Position numbers and translations under genes: made by a program. The notes below the pieces were generated by a model. That model had not been told where the DNA came from and did not search any database. It saw nothing but the letters and a program-made list of their open reading frames with translations. From positions 1,488,001 through 1,552,000 of the forward strand of contig NZ_JQHM01000001.1 in NCBI RefSeq assembly GCF_000749845.1: a stretch of 64,000 nt of DNA, read 5' to 3'. This DNA comes from Pectobacterium betavasculorum. Lineage in GTDB: Bacteria; Pseudomonadota; Gammaproteobacteria; Enterobacterales; Enterobacteriaceae. Of the stretch, positions 10,652 to 18,840 are shown in pieces. How positions within the stretch are numbered: position 1 is the stretch's first letter; each line of letters begins with the position of its first letter.

Positions 10652-10902
10652 GGGACTTGAGTGATCAGCTATGCTATAGCCGTCCTTTCATCGGGGACAT
10701 CACGTTTTATCACATTTCGCAATCGTGTGCGCTCCCGGATCGGCAAAAACATACAGCATGTTGGCGAAGCGTCGTTTCAACAACAAAATGTTCAATAGGC
10801 TGTCAAAACACCCGGAAATATCTCATGATGACTTCTGATGAGATCACTTCACCCAAGCTACCCCACCTTCCGCCTTTTCTTTTGCTATTGAGGAACGATT
10901 CG

Positions 10903-12015
10903 TTGAGCAAATATTCTCAACCACCACGATTTGACCTGGCCAGAATCCTGTTCAGTCTGGTGTTTATTACCATCATGATTATTGCCTGTTTTTGGGTAGT
11001 GCAGCCTTTTATTCTGGGATTCGCCTGGGCATGTATGGTGGTTATTGCCACCTGGCCGATGCTGATTAAATTTCAGGCACTCTTGTGGGGGCGACGTTCT
11101 CTGGCAGTGCTCGTGATGACGCTTCTGCTTATTCTGCTATTTATTGTGCCGATTGCCGTTCTTGTCAGCAGCGTGGTGGAGAACAGTTCGGCGCTAATGA
11201 ACTGGGGAGCCAGACAGGAAAACTTTTCGCCGCCGACACTCGAGTGGCTATCGTCAATTCCTTTAGTCGGGGAGAAATTGTTCAACAGCTGGCAGGCGCT
11301 ATTGCAAAGCGGCGGCAGCGGTCTGTTCGCCAAGGTGCAACCCTATTTTGGTAAAACAGCAACCTGGCTGGTGGCACAGGCAGCACATGTCGGACGCTTT
11401 CTGGTGCACAGCTCCCTAATGCTGATCTTCAGTGCTCTGCTGTATTACAAAGGTGAGGCCGTTGCGAAAGCCGTGCGACATTTTGCCATCCGGCTTGGGC
11501 AGGAGCGCGGCGATACTGCGGTGATTCTGGCCGCACAGTCAATTCGTGCCGTCGCGCTGGGCGTGGTAGTAACGGCCATCGTACAATCAGTGTTAGGCGG
11601 AATCGGTCTTGGGCTGTCTGGGATTCCTTACACCACACTATTAACCGTTCTGATGTTTCTGTGTTGTCTGGCGCAACTGGGGCCGCTCCTGGTACTTATT
11701 CCAGCCATTATCTGGCTGTATTGGACGGGCGATAACACCTGGGGCACCATCCTGCTAGTCTGGAGTTGCGTCGTTGGAACGATTGATAACGTGATTCGTC
11801 CAATGCTAATTAGAATGGGTGCCGATCTTCCTATGTTACTGATTCTTTCCGGCGTGATTGGCGGATTGCTGGCGTTTGGCATGATTGGGCTGTTTATTGG
11901 CCCGGTCGTCCTCGCCGTTTCCTATCGTCTGCTGTTTGCCTGGATGCGCGAAATCCCCGAGCCGCAGAGCATCCTCTCGGTTAATGCGGCCAAGACACCC
12001 AATAAAAATTCATAG
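10903..12015 (+). CDS. ydiK: YdiK, AI-2E exporter family membrane protein
   Basis: An inner-membrane protein of the AI-2E/UPF0118 transporter family with about eight hydrophobic segments; its substrate is not established. The frame is open upstream to 10636, but that part has no similarity to the family and covers repeat DNA. A TTG at 10903, with AGGA eight bases before it, gives exactly 370 residues, the E. coli length, and SQPPRFDLARILFS aligns with the E. coli start region. ATG codons at 10824 and 10827 are alternatives. A strong terminator follows. Confidence 0.9.
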   Translation: MSKYSQPPRFDLARILFSLVFITIMIIACFWVVQPFILGFAWACMVVIATWPMLIKFQALLWGRRSLAVLVMTLLLILLFIVPIAVLVSSVVENSSALMNWGARQENFSPPTLEWLSSIPLVGEKLFNSWQALLQSGGSGLFAKVQPYFGKTATWLVAQAAHVGRFLVHSSLMLIFSALLYYKGEAVAKAVRHFAIRLGQERGDTAVILAAQSIRAVALGVVVTAIVQSVLGGIGLGLSGIPYTTLLTVLMFLCCLAQLGPLLVLIPAIIWLYWTGDNTWGTILLVWSCVVGTIDNVIRPMLIRMGADLPMLLILSGVIGGLLAFGMIGLFIGPVVLAVSYRLLFAWMREIPEPQSILSVNAAKTPNKNS

Positions 12016-12038
12016 CGGTAAGTCCACCTCTTTTCTTT

Positions 12039-12067
12039 CCGTGAGCGGTACACCGCTCACGGATTTT
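12039..12067 (+). terminator. Terminator of ydiK
   Basis: CCGTGAGCGG and CCGCTCACGG form a perfect 10-base stem with loop TACA, followed by ATTTTCTT. It lies 24 bases after the ydiK stop. Confidence 0.88.
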
Positions 12068-12248
12068 CTTCTCTCAACATCGCTTCTTATGACTCTTTCT
12101 TTTTGTCTCGATAGGTAAAAATAACTAATGATTAATCATCTATTGCCAGGGATTAGTCCTAAAATTTTTATTACCATTTCTCTAATGCATCAATATTATT
12201 GACAATATAAAAACTCTGATAAGAGAACCCTTAAAAAATAATTAACTA

Positions 12249-12263
12249 TTAGGATGATTCTTA
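12249..12263 (+). promoter_or_regulatory. RcsB box of rprA
   Basis: TTAGGATGATTCTTA is an imperfect palindrome very like the RcsAB/RcsB box. It lies about 45-50 bases before the predicted RprA start, the distance expected for RcsB activation, which is known for E. coli rprA. The AT-rich bases 12068-12248 between the ydiK terminator and this box show no gene. Confidence 0.7.
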
Positions 12264-12301
12264 ATGACTAAGGAGGGCATAATCCATAGGATAAGTATCG
12301 A

Positions 12302-12408
12302 AGCTAGTATTAACCTACTGTTTGTCAATGAGGTTTCCTCCTCGTCAGAGTTAGTAACGAATTGCTGTGTGTAGTCTTTGCCCATCCCCTGAGATGGGCA
12401 TTTTTTTT
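12302..12408 (+). ncRNA. rprA: Small RNA RprA
   Basis: The 3' half reads ACGAATTGCTGTGTGTAGTC then TTTGCCCAT, matching E. coli RprA almost base for base, and ends in the terminator GCCCATC...GATGGGC with eight T. RprA is an Hfq-binding RNA that activates rpoS translation and is induced by the Rcs phosphorelay. The place just after ydiK is the same as in E. coli. The 5' half is different in sequence; the start was set from the usual length of about 105 bases and the RcsB box. The 3' end is certain, the 5' end approximate. Confidence 0.9.
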
Positions 12409-12501
12409 CCTTTCATTTCTCTTTCATTCAATTACGCCTGATTCCTTTTTTGCTACTCTCCTGTCTGCCCACCTTCGGTTCAGATTTTTCAGGAGTTTCT
12501 C

Positions 12502-13548
12502 ATGACGTCTCTCGCCGCGAAGAGATTACTACTCTGTGGCTTATTCAGCCTTCTGACAGCCTGTGATAACCCGACACCTACAGCACAGCGCCCCTTGTTG
12601 ACCATCGAAGGCAAAACCATGGGGACGTTTTACAGCGTAAAAATTAGCGGCAATGTCACTGAAGATAAAACACAGTTGCAACGGGAAATTGATGCTCTGC
12701 TGGAGCAAGCCAATAACGATATTTCTACCTACCGCGACGATTCCGTCCTATCCCGCTTTAATCAGCATCGGGGAACGGATCCACAGCCTATTAGCAATGG
12801 CATGGCAGATATTATTCTGGCCGCGCTGCGTATCGGTAAAGCCACTCACGGCGCGATGGATATCACAGTCGGCCCGTTGGTTAACCTCTGGGGATTCGGC
12901 CCGCAGAAACAGCCGACACGGATTCCCAGCCAACGGCAGATCGATTTAGCACGGCACAATGTCGGGCTACATCACCTGAAACTGATCGGTGACGAAAAAG
13001 GAGAATGGATTCAGAAAGATCTGCCGGATTTGTACGTCGATCTCTCCACGCTGGGTGAAGGATACGGCGCAGACGTTCTGGCACAGTTGATGGCGCGTAA
13101 AGGAATCACCAACTATCTGGTTTCCGTTGGCGGTGCGATTTCCAGCCGTGGCGTGAACGCCGAAGGAACGCCGTGGCGCGTAGCGATTCAGAAACCCACC
13201 GATCAAGAAAACGCAGCGCAGGCGGCAGTGAATTTGCAGGGTTACGCGATTAGCACGTCTGGCAGCTATCGAAATTATTTTGAACAGGACAGCAAGCGCT
13301 ATTCTCACGTTATCGATCCCGAGACGGGTAGGCCGATTACCCATCAGTTGGTTTCTGCCACCGTGATTGCGCCTACCGCGCTGGAAGCGGATGGTTGGGA
13401 TACGGGTTTGATGGTGCTGGGAACGGAGAAAGCATTAAAGCTGGCGGAGCAGCAGGGATTGGCGGTTTACCTGATTACCAAAACGGATAAGGGTTTTAGT
13501 GCCGTGATGACGCAACAGTTTAAGTCATTCCTGATTTCAGCACCGTAA
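12502..13548 (+). CDS. apbE: FAD:protein FMN transferase, ApbE family lipoprotein
   Basis: ApbE proteins attach FMN to threonine residues of respiratory flavoproteins such as NqrB/C and RnfG, and act in the periplasm. The N-terminus is a lipoprotein signal with lipobox LLTAC, modified cysteine 21. Family motifs are seen in GKTMGTFYSV, DLSTLGEGYGAD and SHVIDPETGRPI. AGGAG stands before the ATG. The 348 residues match the E. coli length of 351. In E. coli apbE is at another locus, so its place here next to rprA and ppsA differs. Confidence 0.92.
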   Translation: MTSLAAKRLLLCGLFSLLTACDNPTPTAQRPLLTIEGKTMGTFYSVKISGNVTEDKTQLQREIDALLEQANNDISTYRDDSVLSRFNQHRGTDPQPISNGMADIILAALRIGKATHGAMDITVGPLVNLWGFGPQKQPTRIPSQRQIDLARHNVGLHHLKLIGDEKGEWIQKDLPDLYVDLSTLGEGYGADVLAQLMARKGITNYLVSVGGAISSRGVNAEGTPWRVAIQKPTDQENAAQAAVNLQGYAISTSGSYRNYFEQDSKRYSHVIDPETGRPITHQLVSATVIAPTALEADGWDTGLMVLGTEKALKLAEQQGLAVYLITKTDKGFSAVMTQQFKSFLISAP

Positions 13549-13588
13549 GAAACGCCAAAACCAACAGCAACCCCATCGCGATGAGATC

Positions 13589-13657
13589 GAGATACACGGG
13601 GCGACCACGAAGTGAGGCATCCCTGCGGGAACCTCATCTCCGTGTTTCCCCTAAAAT
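13589..13657. repeat. Palindromic intergenic repeat, copy 2
   Basis: ATACACGGGG pairs with CTCCGTGTTT, with an inner GAGG/CCTC and TCCC/GGGA hairpin. The text from CCCTGCGGGAACCTCAT to CCCCTAAAAT is shared with the copy at 10594-10651. This copy has about ten extra bases in the left arm (ACCACGAAGT). It lies between the convergent ends of apbE and ppsA. Confidence 0.85.
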
Positions 13658-13676
13658 CTGACATCGTCGGTTACCA

Positions 13677-13702
13677 TGACGCCCGGCAATCACCGAGCGT
13701 CA
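13677..13702 (-). terminator. Hairpin after ppsA
   Basis: TGACGC pairs with GCGTCA, and an inner CGG/CCG pairing strengthens it. It lies 18 bases after the ppsA stop. No T-run follows, so a Rho-independent role is uncertain; it may simply protect the mRNA end. Confidence 0.45.
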
Positions 13703-13720
13703 TAGCTCTCACCGTACTAA

Positions 13721-16099
13721 TTACTTTTGCTCAGCCAAATTCAGCCAGGTTTGCACCACGGTATCCGGGTTGAGTGACAGGCTATCGATGCCCTGCTCCA
13801 TCAGCCAGATCGCGAAATCTTCGTGGTCTGATGGGCCCTGCCCGCAAATACCGACGTATTTACCCTGTTTCTTCGCCGCTTTAATTGCCATCGATAGCAG
13901 CGCTTTCACCGCATCGTTGCGTTCATCAAACAGCGCCGATACCACGCCGGAGTCGCGATCCAGACCCAGCGCCAGCTGCGTCATGTCGTTTGAACCGATG
14001 GAGAAGCCATCAAAGTGTTGCAGGAACTCATCAGCCAACAACGCGTTGGACGGAATCTCGCACATCATGATGATTTTCAGACCGTCTTCGCCACGGCGCA
14101 AACCCTGACTCGCCAACTCAGCAATCACCGCTTCCGCTTGCGCCACGGTACGAACAAACGGGATCATGATTTCTACGTTCTTCAGACCCATCACGTTGCG
14201 CACGCGTTTGACCGCTTCACATTCCAACGCGAAACAGGCTTTAAAGTCTGGTGATACGTAGCGACCTGCGCCACGGAAGCCTAGCATCGGGTTTTCTTCT
14301 TCCGGCTCATAGCGCTCGCCACCGACCAGATTGGCGTATTCGTTCGATTTAAAATCGGACAGACGGACAATGACGCGCTTCGGCGCGAATGCCGCAGCCA
14401 GCGTCGCAATCCCTTCCGTCAGGCGACCTACATAAAACTCGATCGGATCGTCGAAGCCCTGCATCAGCGTTTTGATTTCACGTTGCAGTTCTGGAGTTTG
14501 TTGGTCGAATTCCAGCAGCGCACGCGGGTGCACGCCAATCATGCGGTTGATGATGAATTCCAGACGCGCCAGACCGACGCCATCGTTTGGCAAGCAGGCA
14601 AAATCAAACGCGCGGTCAGGGTTACCGACGTTCATCATGATTTTCAGCGGTAACGTAGGCATTTCATCAATCTGTGAGCTCTTCACGGAGAAGTCCAGCA
14701 GATCCTGATACACATAGCCCGTGTCGCCTTCCGCACAGGAGACCGTCACTTTCTGCCCTTTGCGCAAACGTTCGGTCGCATCGCCGCAGCCCACAACCGC
14801 CGGAATGCCCAGCTCACGCGCGATAATCGCTGCGTGGCAGGTACGTCCGCCGCGATTGGTAACAATCGCGGCAGCTTTCTTCATGATCGGTTCCCAGTCT
14901 GGGTCGGTCATGTCGGTCACCAGCACATCGCCCGCGTTGATCAAATGCATCTCGCTGATGTCCTGAATCACTTTCACTTCGCCTGCACCGATACGGTGAC
15001 CGATCGCACGGCCTTCCACCAGCACCGTCCCACTGGCTGGCAGGTGGTAGCGCTCCATAACCTGTCCGTTAGAACGTACCGTTTCAGGACGTGCCTGAAC
15101 GATATAGAGTTTACCGGTGTGACCATCTTTCGCCCATTCGATGTCCATCGGGCGGCCGTAGTGTTTCTCAATCAGCAGAGCCTGACGCGCCAGCGCCTGC
15201 ACTTCGTCGTCTGTCAGGCTGAAACGCGTCGTTTGTTCTGTCGGTACATCTTCAATCCGCACCTGCTTGCCATGTTCCTGACTCGCGGCATACACCATAC
15301 GGATTTTTTTCGATCCCATGTTACGGCGCACAATTGCAGGCTTGTTGTTCTGCAAGGTCGGCTTGTGAACATAAAACTCATCTGGGTTCACTGCCCCTTG
15401 CACCACCATTTCACCTAAACCGTAAGCCGACGTAATGAACACGACCTGATCAAAACCGGATTCGGTATCAATGGTAAACATCACACCCGCGGAAGCCAGA
15501 TCGGAGCGCACCATGCGCTGTACGCCTGCCGACAGCGCCACGCCACGGTGGTCATACCCCTGATGCACGCGATAGGAGATAGCGCGATCGTTAAACAGCG
15601 ATGCAAAGACGTGCTTCACCGCGACCATCACTGCGTCAATGCCTTGCACATTCAGGAAGGTTTCCTGTTGGCCAGCAAAAGATGCATCTGGCATATCTTC
15701 CGCGGTGGCGGAAGAACGCACGGCAAACGAGGCCTCTTTTTCGCCATCAGCCAGTTGCTGATAAGCATCACTGATTGCTTGCTCCAGCTCTGGCTGGAAC
15801 GGCGTATCAATAATCCACTGGCGAATCTGCGCACCGGCGCTGGCCAGTTGGCTCAGATCGTCAATATTGGTGCGATCGAGCAGCTCATAAATACGCTGGT
15901 TAATCCCGCTTTGATTAAGAAAATCATTAAACGCCTGCGCCGTTGTCGCAAAACCGTTGGGAACGGCTACGCCTAAATCTGAAAGGTTGGTGATCATTTC
16001 ACCCAAAGAGGCATTTTTGCCCCCCACCCTTTCAACATCGTGCATACCGAGCTGGTTATACCAAAGGACATTACGCAAATCAGGGCCGTTATTGGACAT
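13721..16099 (-). CDS. ppsA: Phosphoenolpyruvate synthase
   Basis: Converts pyruvate and ATP to phosphoenolpyruvate, AMP and phosphate during growth on three-carbon compounds. The N-terminal ATP-grasp domain, the swivelling domain with the phosphorylated histidine in GGRTCHAAI, and the C-terminal TIM barrel with [13 protein letters not shown] are all intact. Starting at MSNNG (16099) gives 792 residues, exactly the E. coli length, with AGGA upstream; a start at 16120 in the same frame is less likely. Its regulator ppsR lies divergently next to it. Confidence 0.96.
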   Translation of the reverse strand: MSNNGPDLRNVLWYNQLGMHDVERVGGKNASLGEMITNLSDLGVAVPNGFATTAQAFNDFLNQSGINQRIYELLDRTNIDDLSQLASAGAQIRQWIIDTPFQPELEQAISDAYQQLADGEKEASFAVRSSATAEDMPDASFAGQQETFLNVQGIDAVMVAVKHVFASLFNDRAISYRVHQGYDHRGVALSAGVQRMVRSDLASAGVMFTIDTESGFDQVVFITSAYGLGEMVVQGAVNPDEFYVHKPTLQNNKPAIVRRNMGSKKIRMVYAASQEHGKQVRIEDVPTEQTTRFSLTDDEVQALARQALLIEKHYGRPMDIEWAKDGHTGKLYIVQARPETVRSNGQVMERYHLPASGTVLVEGRAIGHRIGAGEVKVIQDISEMHLINAGDVLVTDMTDPDWEPIMKKAAAIVTNRGGRTCHAAIIARELGIPAVVGCGDATERLRKGQKVTVSCAEGDTGYVYQDLLDFSVKSSQIDEMPTLPLKIMMNVGNPDRAFDFACLPNDGVGLARLEFIINRMIGVHPRALLEFDQQTPELQREIKTLMQGFDDPIEFYVGRLTEGIATLAAAFAPKRVIVRLSDFKSNEYANLVGGERYEPEEENPMLGFRGAGRYVSPDFKACFALECEAVKRVRNVMGLKNVEIMIPFVRTVAQAEAVIAELASQGLRRGEDGLKIIMMCEIPSNALLADEFLQHFDGFSIGSNDMTQLALGLDRDSGVVSALFDERNDAVKALLSMAIKAAKKQGKYVGICGQGPSDHEDFAIWLMEQGIDSLSLNPDTVVQTWLNLAEQK

Positions 16100-16200
16100 C
16101 GAAAATAATCCTTTCTGCATACAATTAGGGTATGAAAGAGTTCGGTTGAGAATCGCCTCAACGCAATCAGGTTAGCATAGCGTTTTGATGAACATGGACA

Positions 16201-16216
16201 GGTGAATCGATCAACC
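16201..16216. promoter_or_regulatory. Candidate Cra (FruR) site in the ppsA-ppsR gap
   Basis: GGTGAATCGATCAACC contains TGAATCG, the conserved half of the Cra site (TGAATCGATTCA type), and is nearly palindromic. Cra activates ppsA in E. coli. A second inverted repeat, GTTGAG/CTCAAC, lies at about 16144-16161. The 300-base divergent gap (16100-16399) should hold both promoters; I see no gene in it. Confidence 0.5.
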
Positions 16217-16399
16217 TATGAAAAAAAACTGATTTCACGGCAAACGATTGCTTAACGCGGTAAAAATCCAATATCGTAGAGGATTAGTATTCTTTATCAT
16301 GAAGATAATGAAATGCTGTTTTAATAAAAGTATTCTTGAAACGCAATTTTTGACGAGGTTGACGTGTTCGAGCTGTCGGAAATATCACAAGGGGGTTAT

Positions 16400-17221
16400 G
16401 TGGAAAGAAGCGTGTTTTATGTCTCGGATGGTACGGCCATTACGGCAGAAGTGCTGGGTCATGCAGTGCTGTCCCAATTCCCCGTGAACACGGTTAGCTA
16501 TACCTTACCTTTCGTTGAAAGTGAAGTCCGTGCTAAAGCGGTGTGTGAACAAATCAATACGCTGTATCAGCAAACTGGCGTACGCCCGCTGGTGTTTTAC
16601 TCCATTGTCACGCCGACCGTTCGTAATATTATTACCAGCAGCGAAGGATTTTGTCAGGATATCGTACAGGCGCTAGTTGCCCCCTTGCAGGAAGAATTGA
16701 ACACCCCGCCAACACCGATTGCTAACCGCACTCACGGTTTGACGGCCAATAACCTGAGCAAATACGACGCCCGTATCGCCGCCATTGATTACACGCTGGC
16801 ACATGATGACGGTATTTCGCTGCGCAACCTCGATCAGGCTCAGGTTATTCTGCTGGGCGTGTCACGCTGCGGTAAAACACCGACCAGCCTGTATCTGGCA
16901 ATGCAATTTGGTATTCGTGCTGCCAACTACCCTTTCATTGCCGATGATATGGACAACCTGCGCCTGCCCGATGCACTGAAACCGTTCCAGCATAAGCTAT
17001 TCGGGCTAACCATTGATGCCGAACGGCTAGCAGCAATCCGTGAAGAGCGCCGGGGCAATAGTCGCTATGCTTCCCTGCGCCAGTGCCGTATGGAACTCAG
17101 CGAAGTCGAAGCGCTATTTCGCAAACATCAAATTAAATATCTCAATACCACCAATTATTCTGTTGAGGAAATCTCCGCCAAAATCATCGACATTCTCGGC
17201 ATGAGCCGAAGGATGTACTAG
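16400..17221 (+). CDS. ppsR: PEP synthase regulatory protein PpsR
   Basis: A bifunctional kinase/pyrophosphorylase (DUF299 family) that switches PpsA off and on by ADP-dependent phosphorylation of a threonine and phosphate-dependent removal. The P-loop-like [11 protein letters not shown] is conserved, as are RTHGL and [17 protein letters not shown]. The GTG at 16400 with AAGGGGG before it gives 273 residues and matches the short start of close relatives ([10 protein letters not shown]). A GTG at 16364 with GAGG would add 12 residues and cannot be excluded. Confidence 0.93.
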   Translation: MERSVFYVSDGTAITAEVLGHAVLSQFPVNTVSYTLPFVESEVRAKAVCEQINTLYQQTGVRPLVFYSIVTPTVRNIITSSEGFCQDIVQALVAPLQEELNTPPTPIANRTHGLTANNLSKYDARIAAIDYTLAHDDGISLRNLDQAQVILLGVSRCGKTPTSLYLAMQFGIRAANYPFIADDMDNLRLPDALKPFQHKLFGLTIDAERLAAIREERRGNSRYASLRQCRMELSEVEALFRKHQIKYLNTTNYSVEEISAKIIDILGMSRRMY

Positions 17222-17226
17222 TACAT
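17213..17226. promoter_or_regulatory. 14-base perfect palindrome at the ppsR stop codon
   Basis: ATGTACTAGTACAT spans the last codons and stop of ppsR. It contains CTAG flanked by GTA/TAC like TrpR half-sites, and the next gene is the tryptophan-sensitive aroH. However it lacks the central TTAA spacing of the TrpR operator and lies about 200 bases before aroH. It is followed by TTTTTTTG and may instead act as a weak terminator. Confidence 0.3.
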
Positions 17227-17424
17227 GGTGGTTTTTTTGTTTTGATGCGGTTGTAATGTGCGCTATTTCGTTTATTGTGTGCTCCATCACTTCCCGGCAT
17301 TTCGCCGCTGCGAAGCAACCCTTTAGTTGAAAATATCGCTTGAAAACAGGGTCTGAAACACGTTCAGGTCAATGCTTTTTCGGTGAACACAGATTTTCGA
17401 CTTGACCGTATTCAGAGACAAAAA

Positions 17425-18477
17425 ATGCTACAAACAGATGAACTGCGGAGCACGCGCATCGAGAGTCTGGTTACGCCCCAAACGCTACTTGCCAGACTCC
17501 CGATTACCCCTGACGTTGCCGAAAATGTCACCTCCTCACGCAAGAAAATTGAAGCCATTCTCACTGGCCACGATCCCCGTTTACTCGTTGTGATTGGCCC
17601 CTGTTCGATCCATGACACCGACAGCGCTTTGGACTATGCACGTCGTCTGGCTGCGCTACGCACGCAGTATCAGGACAGGCTGGAAATTGTCATGCGCACT
17701 TATTTTGAAAAGCCGCGCACCGTCGTCGGCTGGAAGGGACTCATTTCCGATCCCGCGCTTAATGGCTCGTTCCAGGTGAACGAAGGGCTGGAAATTGCGC
17801 GTCGCCTGCTGCTGGACGTCAATCAGCTTGGATTGCCGACCGCAACGGAATTCCTCGATATGGTCACCGGCCAATATATCGCCGACCTAATTAGCTGGGG
17901 GGCGATTGGCGCGAGAACCACGGAAAGCCAAATCCACCGCGAGATGGCATCTGCACTATCCTGCCCTGTCGGCTTTAAAAATGGGACAGATGGCAATACG
18001 CGCATCGCCGTCGATGCAATCCGTGCCGCACGCGCCCAGCATATGTTCCTCTCGCCGGATAAGCGGGGTTTCATGTCAGTCTACAAAACCCAAGGCAACC
18101 CGTTTGGCCATATTATTATGCGCGGCGGAAAAAAGCCGAACTACCACTCGGAAGATATTGTCGCCGCCTGTGCTCATCTCAGCGAGTTTTCTCTGCCCGA
18201 GCATCTGGTGATCGATTTCAGCCATGCCAACTGCCAGAAACAACATCGTCGCCAGCTTGATGTTGCCGATGACGTCTGTCAGCAAATTCGCGCCGGTTCA
18301 CGCGCCATTGCGGGCATCATGGCGGAAAGTTTCTTAATCGAAGGGAGCCAGCCTGCAATCAATCCTCTGGCGTTGACATATGGGCAATCTATTACCGATC
18401 CTTGCCTGAGCTGGCACGATACTGAAACGCTATTGGCGCGTCTGTCAGACGCTGTCGATAGCCGATTCCAAGCTTGA
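17425..18477 (+). CDS. aroH: 3-deoxy-7-phosphoheptulonate synthase, Trp-sensitive type
   Basis: Condenses phosphoenolpyruvate and erythrose 4-phosphate, the first step of aromatic amino acid synthesis. Sequence and place (next to ppsR as in E. coli) identify the AroH isozyme. Conserved motifs are VVIGPCSIHD, MRTYFEKPRT, KNGTDGN and VIDFSHANCQKQH. ATG at 17425 (MLQTDELR) aligns with the E. coli start and gives 350 residues; a GTG at 17383 would add 14. The ribosome site is weak for both. Confidence 0.94.
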   Translation: MLQTDELRSTRIESLVTPQTLLARLPITPDVAENVTSSRKKIEAILTGHDPRLLVVIGPCSIHDTDSALDYARRLAALRTQYQDRLEIVMRTYFEKPRTVVGWKGLISDPALNGSFQVNEGLEIARRLLLDVNQLGLPTATEFLDMVTGQYIADLISWGAIGARTTESQIHREMASALSCPVGFKNGTDGNTRIAVDAIRAARAQHMFLSPDKRGFMSVYKTQGNPFGHIIMRGGKKPNYHSEDIVAACAHLSEFSLPEHLVIDFSHANCQKQHRRQLDVADDVCQQIRAGSRAIAGIMAESFLIEGSQPAINPLALTYGQSITDPCLSWHDTETLLARLSDAVDSRFQA

Positions 18478-18482
18478 TCCCT

Positions 18483-18507
18483 CCCCTGTGGTTCACCGCC
18501 ACAGGGG
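18483..18507 (+). terminator. Hairpin after aroH
   Basis: CCCCTGTGG pairs perfectly with CCACAGGGG around a 7-base loop, five bases after the aroH stop. There is no T-run, so termination is plausible but not certain. Confidence 0.6.
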
Positions 18508-18840
18508 ATATAGAGCATGCATTCCCTCCGATGGCAGCGCGACGCACTCATCTTTCCTCCCTCTTTCAGTTGATGAATAATATGACAATATTAGTTTTCA
18601 GACTTATTTTTCGCAGGAAAACAATGTTCGGGCGTAGTGTTTCCCTGAAAACTATAAGTTGACCATATAAAACCATAGAGTAAAGTCATTAATAGAATCC
18701 AGAATAGGATTCATAACTTATGTTTATTTGTCCATGCACGACAAGGCTTATTCTTATTTCTGTACAGCGGCCTACTGGTGATATGGCATGGCTGTTCTCA
18801 TTCAGCCAAATTATAATTTAAAATATGTGGTTTAATTACT
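18508..18840 (+). promoter_or_regulatory. AT-rich upstream region of the sucrose isomerase gene
   Basis: This 333-base region is more AT-rich than its surroundings. A good -10 hexamer TATAAT stands at 18812-18817, without a clear -35 at the right distance, so an activator may be needed. Palindrome CTGTACAG at about 18760-18768 might be an operator. I see no reading frame of note. The base composition change starts here and fits the left edge of an accessory block. Confidence 0.45.

Noticed and set aside
10636-10902. 89-codon N-terminal extension of ydiK
   Set aside because: It covers repeat DNA, has no family similarity, and the TTG at 10903 gives the exact E. coli length.
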